NCBI RefSeq assembly: GCF_009938165.1
Contig: NZ_AP019650.1
Coordinates: 1,240,001-1,304,000 of the forward strand
DNA length: 64,000 bases
Direction: 5' to 3'
From: Vibrio taketomensis
GTDB lineage: Bacteria; Pseudomonadota; Gammaproteobacteria; Enterobacterales; Vibrionaceae
Shown here piece by piece: positions 59,019 to 64,000 of this stretch. The notes under the pieces are model-generated. The model did no database searches. It saw only the letters and a program-made list of their open reading frames with translations, and was not told the origin of the DNA. How positions within the stretch are numbered: the first letter of the stretch is position 1; each line of letters opens with the position of its first letter. The position numbers and the translations under genes are program-made.

Positions 59019-59561
59019 CTAACAATCTTCAGTCTCTAGGGTTGTTGTACTTTTACCTGTTCTCGTAGCGGTTGCAGGAGTGTAGTGAATCCGGCAATGA
59101 AACTCCGTTAGTTCATTCCAATCACCATCAAATGGAGGAAAAATCCAAAAACCACCGTCGTAGTCAGTTTCAAAATTCAGGGCAGCAACGCCATGATAAT
59201 CTTCATTAAGCGGCGCGACATCGGCATCAACCAGTTGCTTAAATTGCGCAAATGCTTCATCGGGAAAGATGACAAACCAAGGGTAATTATCTTCGTTAGT
59301 TAGGCGAATTTGTTGACCGTTTACGACCAAGCAACGCATTTGGCTGTGATATCGGCATGGTTGAATATCCGCTGATGGTAGCTGTGACTTCATCGCAGCC
59401 GAAGCAAATGCTGAGTCGATTGCACCTTGAGTTGCCTTGAGTGTGGCGATTCTGGCTTCTGATTGTAATCCCATAAATTTAGGCACGGCAATCACTGCCA
59501 AGACGCCCAAAATTACAATCACTAGAACCATCTCAAACAGCGTAAAACCTTTACTGTTCAT
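59019..59561 (-). CDS. MshA-like type IV pilin
   Basis: 180 aa. MNSKGFTLFEMVLVIVILGV leader and N-terminal helix with Glu5 present; APKF-type AVPKFMGLQSEARIATLKA continues the helix; the globular part has a QPCRYHSQMRCLV loop and a late TEFHCRI plus C-terminal EDC cysteines. Intact. It lies between the EAL-GGDEF gene and the response regulator. No pilus motor, pilotin or secretin genes are nearby, so it must use an assembly system encoded elsewhere. Confidence 0.85.
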   Translation of the reverse strand: MNSKGFTLFEMVLVIVILGVLAVIAVPKFMGLQSEARIATLKATQGAIDSAFASAAMKSQLPSADIQPCRYHSQMRCLVVNGQQIRLTNEDNYPWFVIFPDEAFAQFKQLVDADVAPLNEDYHGVAALNFETDYDGGFWIFPPFDGDWNELTEFHCRIHYTPATATRTGKSTTTLETEDC

Positions 59562-59599
59562 AAAACCTCTAGAAATTTGAGACGTCCCTGTCTAATCAC

Positions 59600-61296
59600 T
59601 TAAATTACAAAATCAACGCTTCGCTGGCGTTTGATCTGACGCTTCGCCGCGTACATATTTCTGTCAGCAATTTCTATTGCCGTATGGATATCGTGATTAC
59701 TCACTTTGGCGAGACCATAAGCAAACGATAAGTCGTAACCTTTTTTCGCAAAGTAAGACGCCATCTTGGCATTCAGTGAATTCAGTCTGTTTTCGATATC
59801 GTCATAGGCGGACGAATCAAAAATAATCACAAACTCATCACCACCATAGCGGATCACCAAGTCCTTCTCGCGCAGTGATGATTTCAGTAAACAAGCGAAA
59901 TCCACCAAACAGCCATCACCAACTCGATGCCCATAGGTATCATTCACCGCTTTAAAGCCATTCATATCTAAAAACGCAACGATACGGTCGTCATACGAGC
60001 TCAATTGGTATTTTAAAAACGATCGGGTGTAGCACTTGGTTAACTCGTCTTTGCTCACATCCATTAGCCCCACATTTGATGGGCACACGGTGGTAATGAT
60101 GAATTTCTTATCGTTGTAGACCATCTTCTCGCGAATGGTCTCGTACTCAACCCCATCAAAGAACTCTTTATCTTTGTGAAACATCAACTCGTCATCAAAC
60201 AAGATGAACTTATCTTTCTCTAAACACAGGCGATAGCTTTCGTTCTCACTGATGATGTCTTGCGGATCGACGCCGACAATACTCGTTCCCACCAATTCTC
60301 GGTGCGCTGTGTTGTCGTACATCACAACCCCTTGCTCGTTACGAATAATGACCAGCTTTTCGGTTGAATCAATCAAGGACATCACACCATTACCAATGAT
60401 GGTTGAATTATTGAAATAGATGTCGCGCAAGTTTTTCAGCGTCACGTTGATGTCTTGGTTATGCACCAAACCCAACAAATCGTTTTGCTCAATAAAACGG
60501 TTTACTGCCTCATCTCTGAGTGAGCCAACATCGTTTTCTACCAAGAAGCTATAGAGCTTGTAATCCAAGTCCAAGCCTAGACGTTGAGCTTCCTCTAAAT
60601 GCCTTTCTGGCGCCTGATTAACAAAGCTCTCTAACTGAACGATCTCTTCCAGCGGCATCGGTTTATAAAAGTAAAAACCTTGAATCACTGGGCTCTCAGC
60701 AAACAATTCAATCAACTCTTTCTGGCGCAGATTTTCTACGCCTTCAAAATCACTTTACGAGTACACAAGGTGATGATTTTTGAGTAAAGAAAAGATAAAT
60801 GTCTAAATTTGCTGTAATTGGTTTCGATGTCTTGAACCAAAGAACGGTCGAATTTCACTTCATCTGCGCCAATCGTTAAGGCGAGATCGGTGCGCGCAAA
60901 GTCTTTACCAAAGTCATCAATCGATATCTCGATGTTGTTTTGTTTAAGCAGAGATACGTTATTAATAAACTTATCATTCAAATCCACGTCTTGGTGTTCA
61001 ACCAATTCGAGAACAATGTGGTGATCTTTTAACTGCCTAATCGCACTGAAAACGAAATAATCGTTCAACAAAGATGTTGGGTGAATATTGATAGAAACAG
61101 GAATCTTGATGCCATGTTGCTCGACGTCTTTCAGACATAGCTTCATCACCATCAGATCCAACGCCACTGTATTGGTTACATTGGCTAAGTATTCTGGTAC
61201 GGATTGCATCGCGTTAACGGGTCTTAACAATGCTTCAAGACCAACAATAACGTTGTCGTTCATCTTTGGTTGGTATAACAAGTAAAAATCAGACAT
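59600..61296 (-). CDS. EAL-GGDEF c-di-GMP signalling protein, one frameshift
   Basis: ATG 61296. The N-terminal EAL domain has VIVGLEALLRP, VSINIHP, LELVEHQD and ISIDDFGKDFA, all needed for phosphodiesterase activity. One T is missing in the T-run of the KVIFEGVEN segment near 60751; in the other frame this restores EGVENLRQKELIELF and joins the rest. The second half (from about residue 370) has a diguanylate cyclase with YGGDEFVIIFD and a linker. The EAL-first order is unusual but known. Cytoplasmic; no transmembrane helix seen. In line with the pilin genes, it probably links pilin signalling to c-di-GMP. Confidence 0.82.
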
Positions 61297-61530
61297 TAGA
61301 AACCTTCATGCTTTAGTAACCGTTGGAATACGACCGTTGTCGCTCCAAGCCTGGGTTCACTCGCCTCTTGTTTCTTGTCATCCATCTAACAAGTTAAATT
61401 CCGTCTCAAAGCCTTTGCTTTAAGAGGCACAGTGTGTGATATGGTTCATATTTTAAGTTTTTGATGGTTAACGCTCAGTTAACGTTAAACCTTGTTTTGA
61501 TGATTTATTTTTATCGTTTCAATAAATCAT

Positions 61531-62064
61531 TCACAAACAAAACAAACGCATCCTTGCGGTAAAGCTTTGCTTGATTCTATTTTGATAGTTTGGCTGGATG
61601 AGGTCATGACACTCTGTTGAGTTATCAACAATGACAGCAACAGCGGCGCTCGATGTAGTCGCCTGTGAATACTTAAGACAAGATTGCTCATAACCTGACA
61701 AGCCAAAATAAATCACGCCGCTTATCGGCTCTGTTCGATACAGCCAATCTTGTTGTAAGCCACCAATCACTATCGAGAGGTCCTCCAGCGTCGCTTTTGG
61801 ATAACCATAAGCAATATCTAAATCTGCGCGACCATCCGCATCGGTATCGATACTGGTTTCACTCAAATGTTCAACGTCTAAGACAACCGCCTTGCTATAC
61901 ACTATCCCCATAGAACTGAGAAACGCCCCTTTCAAACCACTTATTGCCGCATCTCGCGCATCATCTTGCAGATTTAAAAAGCGCGGAGCCGCAGTAACGG
62001 ACAATATGCCAAGGATGACAATAACGATAACCAGTTCAATTAACGTAAACCCTTTTGCTTGCAT
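61531..62064 (-). CDS. MshA-like type IV pilin
   Basis: 177 aa from ATG 62064 (MQAKGFTLIELVIVIVILGI), with GGAAAACAG as ribosome binding site; the longer start at 62082 adds six residues before the leader. Glu5 and the [20 protein letters not shown] MshA-type continuation are present. A SCLKYSQATTSS...STECHDL Cys pair is near the C-terminus. Isolated 235 bases upstream of the EAL-GGDEF gene, same strand. Confidence 0.85.
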   Translation of the reverse strand: MQAKGFTLIELVIVIVILGILSVTAAPRFLNLQDDARDAAISGLKGAFLSSMGIVYSKAVVLDVEHLSETSIDTDADGRADLDIAYGYPKATLEDLSIVIGGLQQDWLYRTEPISGVIYFGLSGYEQSCLKYSQATTSSAAVAVIVDNSTECHDLIQPNYQNRIKQSFTARMRLFCL

Positions 62065-62345
62065 CTGTTTTCCAACATTCATTCATAAAGACGTGAGGAT
62101 GTACCGCAATTGGGTTGGGCACATCGGCAAATTTTGGCGACTATATGCGGTGGCGAGTTAACGCAGGGTTAAGAAAACACGAACGAAGAAAATATTTCGC
62201 TTTTGGTCGACAACCAAACCTAATCTTGAGGTTTACTTACCCCCAGAGAAACCTCGAACACTTACTTTGCTATGGTTCGACAGACAAGCATATGAACAAT
62301 CCATCAAAACGCTTGACAAGATCATTGACGATCCTTAAATTACAA

Positions 62346-62363
62346 ACCGACCGAACGGTCAGT
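62346..62363. promoter_or_regulatory. TetR operator, site 1
   Basis: ACCGACCG-AA-CGGTCAGT, a near-perfect 18-base dyad just upstream of the TetR gene (autoregulation). Matches the second site at 62978-62995 in most positions. Confidence 0.7.
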
Positions 62364-62385
62364 TAACTTTCAACAAGTGAACACT

Positions 62386-62925
62386 ATGGACAAAAGACAG
62401 AACATTATTGACGTTGCGACTCGCTTATTTGCAGAGCATGGGTTTGAAAAAACACCGATTTCATTGATCTGTGAAGAAGCAGAAGTATCCAAAGGGCTCG
62501 TCTTTCACCACTTCAAGAACAAGAATGATCTGCTCAGAGAAGTGTTTGTTCATATCACATCTGTCATCGAGGAAGCGGATCAACAAGATGCAAATGTTGA
62601 TGCCAATGAGATTCGAATGGAGTCATTAATCGACTCGATTTTCGAAGGCATGATGAAGCCAGAACATCGAAAGATGTACCAGTTTAACTTCAGTGTGATG
62701 GTGCATCCGACCACCAGAGCTATCGTGGTTGACTTGATCGAAGATAGATACCGAGGATTGCAGGTGTCGACAGAAGAGGTGTTTCACGCTTTAGGGTATG
62801 AAAACCCGGCGGTCATCACCAAAATGTTTATTGCCGAGATTGATGGCATTGCTATGAATTATCTGCTGAACGACGATTTCCCTATCAACGAAATCAAGCA
62901 AGAGTTTACGAAAAAATATTGCTAA
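62386..62925 (+). CDS. TetR-family transcriptional regulator
   Basis: 179 aa from ATG 62386; an upstream in-frame GTG at 62377 is possible. N-terminal helix-turn-helix: IDVATRLFAEHGFEKTPISL, then AEVSKGLVFHHFKNKNDLLREVF. A C-terminal ligand-binding helical domain follows. It lies between two matching 18-base palindromes, so it represses itself and the acetyltransferase-yjhX pair downstream. Effector unknown. Confidence 0.9.
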   Translation: MDKRQNIIDVATRLFAEHGFEKTPISLICEEAEVSKGLVFHHFKNKNDLLREVFVHITSVIEEADQQDANVDANEIRMESLIDSIFEGMMKPEHRKMYQFNFSVMVHPTTRAIVVDLIEDRYRGLQVSTEEVFHALGYENPAVITKMFIAEIDGIAMNYLLNDDFPINEIKQEFTKKYC

Positions 62926-62936
62926 CTTCGCTGATG

Positions 62937-62966
62937 ATCACGCATTTCTCAATGCGTGATTTTTTT
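62937..62966 (+). terminator. Terminator of the TetR gene
   Basis: Perfect 10-bp stem ATCACGCATT / AATGCGTGAT with a TCTC loop, followed by TTTTTT. Confidence 0.9.
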
Positions 62967-62977
62967 AAAGCAAAATC

Positions 62978-62995
62978 ACCGACTGACCAGTCGGT
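62978..62995. promoter_or_regulatory. TetR operator, site 2
   Basis: ACCGACTG-AC-CAGTCGGT, a perfect 8-bp inverted repeat 23 bases before the acetyltransferase start codon, overlapping its probable promoter. Confidence 0.75.
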
Positions 62996-63018
62996 TTATA
63001 ATTAGAGAGACAAATAGA

Positions 63019-63528
63019 ATGAGCACTCCCTATCAAATTCAATATGAGGCATTTGCAACAGCAGGCGGTCTTTATGATGAACGACATGCAAAACTGTATG
63101 CTGAATTTGCCGATGCGCTGATTGCCGACGGAAGCTATTCCATCGTGTATGAAGGTGTGGCGCACGCTTGCTATACACCAATCACGATTGATAAAGCACC
63201 GCACCTGAAATGTTATGTATTAGCGCCGCTTGCGGTACTTCCTCAGTTCCAAGGTAAAGGAATCGCAACACGACTAATGGAACAAGCCGAAAGCGAACTC
63301 GATGCTGATGTGATCTTTGTGATGGGTGAACCTTTCCATTACGGTAATCGCTATAACACGCCACATAACGTCTTACCGCCGGTTAAAACCCTTGCACCTC
63401 TTGAATGTTGGTTCGCAAGAGAGTTAACACCAGGTGCGCTAGATAATCTCGGTGAATCAACCTCATCAGTGACAGGCCCTTACGCCTCTCCTTTGATGTG
63501 GGGTCACCCAAGTGAACAAGTTGAATAA
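63019..63528 (+). CDS. GNAT-family N-acetyltransferase
   Basis: 169 aa from ATG 63019, with GAGACAAATAG upstream. Acetyl-CoA-binding motif A VLPQFQGKGIATRLMEQAE near residue 73; hydrophobic and aromatic substrate part (WFARELTPGAL). Preceded by a TetR operator and followed 55 bases later by a yjhX homolog. In E. coli the YjhX toxin (TopAI) is paired with YjhQ, a GNAT-family protein, so this gene may be the partner protein; gene order here is reversed. Confidence 0.82.
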   Translation: MSTPYQIQYEAFATAGGLYDERHAKLYAEFADALIADGSYSIVYEGVAHACYTPITIDKAPHLKCYVLAPLAVLPQFQGKGIATRLMEQAESELDADVIFVMGEPFHYGNRYNTPHNVLPPVKTLAPLECWFARELTPGALDNLGESTSSVTGPYASPLMWGHPSEQVE

Positions 63529-63583
63529 ATAAGCGAAGGGGCACAATGCTGCCCTTTCATCAACACAGTTAGAGATACATTCA

Positions 63584-63841
63584 ATGAATATTTCAAAACA
63601 CGAACAGAGAGTTCTACACGTACTCGCACTAGGTGGCGAAATCCAATACGTGCGCAGTGACAATAGTAAAATCAGTCAAATATTTTGTTATTCCCGCGAA
63701 GGGCATATCCTGACGGATTGCTCCATGGAGGTATTTAAGCGCTTAAAGAGTAAAAAACTCATCAGTTCGAAAAAAAGCGCGCCATATCGAATCACAACAT
63801 TAGGAGCGACGTCCGTCAGATCTCAAATGTTTCAGCGTTAA
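63584..63841 (+). CDS. yjhX: YjhX family protein (TopAI-like)
   Basis: 85 aa, the family length. NISKHEQRVLHVLALGGEI, CYSREGHILTDCSMEVFKRLK and APYRITTLGATSVRSQ are the YjhX/UPF0386 landmarks. E. coli YjhX (TopAI) inhibits topoisomerase I and is neutralised by the neighbouring YjhQ. Intact, co-oriented with the acetyltransferase, with a REP-like hairpin after the stop codon. Confidence 0.8.
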   Translation: MNISKHEQRVLHVLALGGEIQYVRSDNSKISQIFCYSREGHILTDCSMEVFKRLKSKKLISSKKSAPYRITTLGATSVRSQMFQR

Positions 63842-63844
63842 AAC

Positions 63845-63864
63845 ATTCCCGCCCTTGCGGGAAT
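63845..63864. repeat. REP-like palindrome, copy 2
   Basis: ATTCCCGC-CCTT-GCGGGAAT, perfect 8-bp stem with the same arms as the copy at 55631-55650. It starts four bases after the yjhX stop and lies between convergent genes, so it may also serve as terminator. Confidence 0.55.
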
Positions 63865-63893
63865 GACCCGTTATCGATGGGAAACAGCAGAAG

Positions 63894-64000
63894 CTAAACA
63901 TCCCAATAACACAAGGTCGAATCACTGGCATGTGTAAATTTCTCAGCGAGAAAATCAATCACCACTCTGACTTTAGCGGCAAGGTTATCAGTATCGAGAT
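63894..64000 (-). CDS. C-terminal end of a probable LysR-family regulator, truncated by the window edge
   Basis: The last 35 codons are visible on the minus strand: LDTDNLAAKVRVVIDFLAE, then KFTHASDSTLCYWDV and a stop at 63894-63896. The KVRVVIDFLAEKF segment is the typical final helix of LysR substrate-binding domains. The rest lies beyond position 64000. Confidence 0.6.
   Translation of the reverse strand, partial: LDTDNLAAKVRVVIDFLAEKFTHASDSTLCYWDV

Noticed and set aside
1..64000. tRNA or rRNA genes, CRISPR arrays, transposases or prophage genes
   Set aside because: None was recognised on either strand; repeated spacers, tRNA cloverleaf segments and integrase or transposase motifs were not found by reading.

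Overview
The window is bacterial DNA from a gamma-proteobacterium of the Vibrionaceae, most likely a Vibrio and probably an accessory-rich part of its genome (the second chromosome is an inference). Pointers are MshA-like pilins, a VC0807-family membrane protein, an OmpR/histidine-kinase/EAL-GGDEF set, a PldA-type phospholipase and dense, short-spaced gene order. No rRNA, tRNA, transposase or CRISPR array was seen.

Layout: 1-4.2 kb holds a truncated CNNM/CBS membrane protein, a flavodoxin-like reductase, an arylamine N-acetyltransferase and brnQ behind a putative branched-chain amino acid leader peptide. 4.2-6.3 kb is an EF-G-like GTPase. 6.5-13.1 kb is a sugar-catabolism cluster (DeoR regulator, VOC protein, FGGY kinase, DeoC-type aldolase, aldo/keto reductase, FucP-type transporter) with CRP-like palindromes. 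13.3-30.6 kb contains an outer-membrane barrel, a GH2 beta-mannosidase, a VC0807 protein, a ChrR-like cupin, an AGCS symporter, a photolyase/cryptochrome, a pilin, two tandem GadC-like antiporters, a group II PLP decarboxylase, MazG, HAD and cupin genes and manA. Almost every one of these carries one or more frameshifts, although residual protein similarity is excellent. This points to local sequence error or very recent decay.

30.7-36.4 kb is the mannosylglycerate operon (mngB, mngA, divergent mngR), with manA just downstream. 39.1-51.1 kb is the most interesting region: a sulfoquinovose isomerase (YihS), an orphan PTS EIIB domain, a DctPQM TRAP transporter, a class II aldolase, a sulfolactaldehyde reductase (YihU, with Arg123, Lys171, Asn174 and Ser178 all present), a glycyl radical enzyme with its activase, and a TauE/SafE exporter. 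Read together they suggest that one organism takes sulfoquinovose to dihydroxypropanesulfonate and then cleaves the C-S bond to release sulfite. A near-identical 27-nt element precedes both yihU and tauE in the same orientation and at about the same distance. No sulfofructose kinase is visible.

51.2-55.6 kb has phospholipase A, a DUF417 protein, adenosine deaminase and a divergent LysR regulator. 55.8-62.1 kb is an island of two OmpR-type regulators, one histidine kinase, an EAL-GGDEF protein and three MshA-like pilins with no assembly machinery. The right end has a TetR regulator with two operators, a GNAT acetyltransferase, a YjhX (TopAI-like) protein and the tail of a LysR gene.
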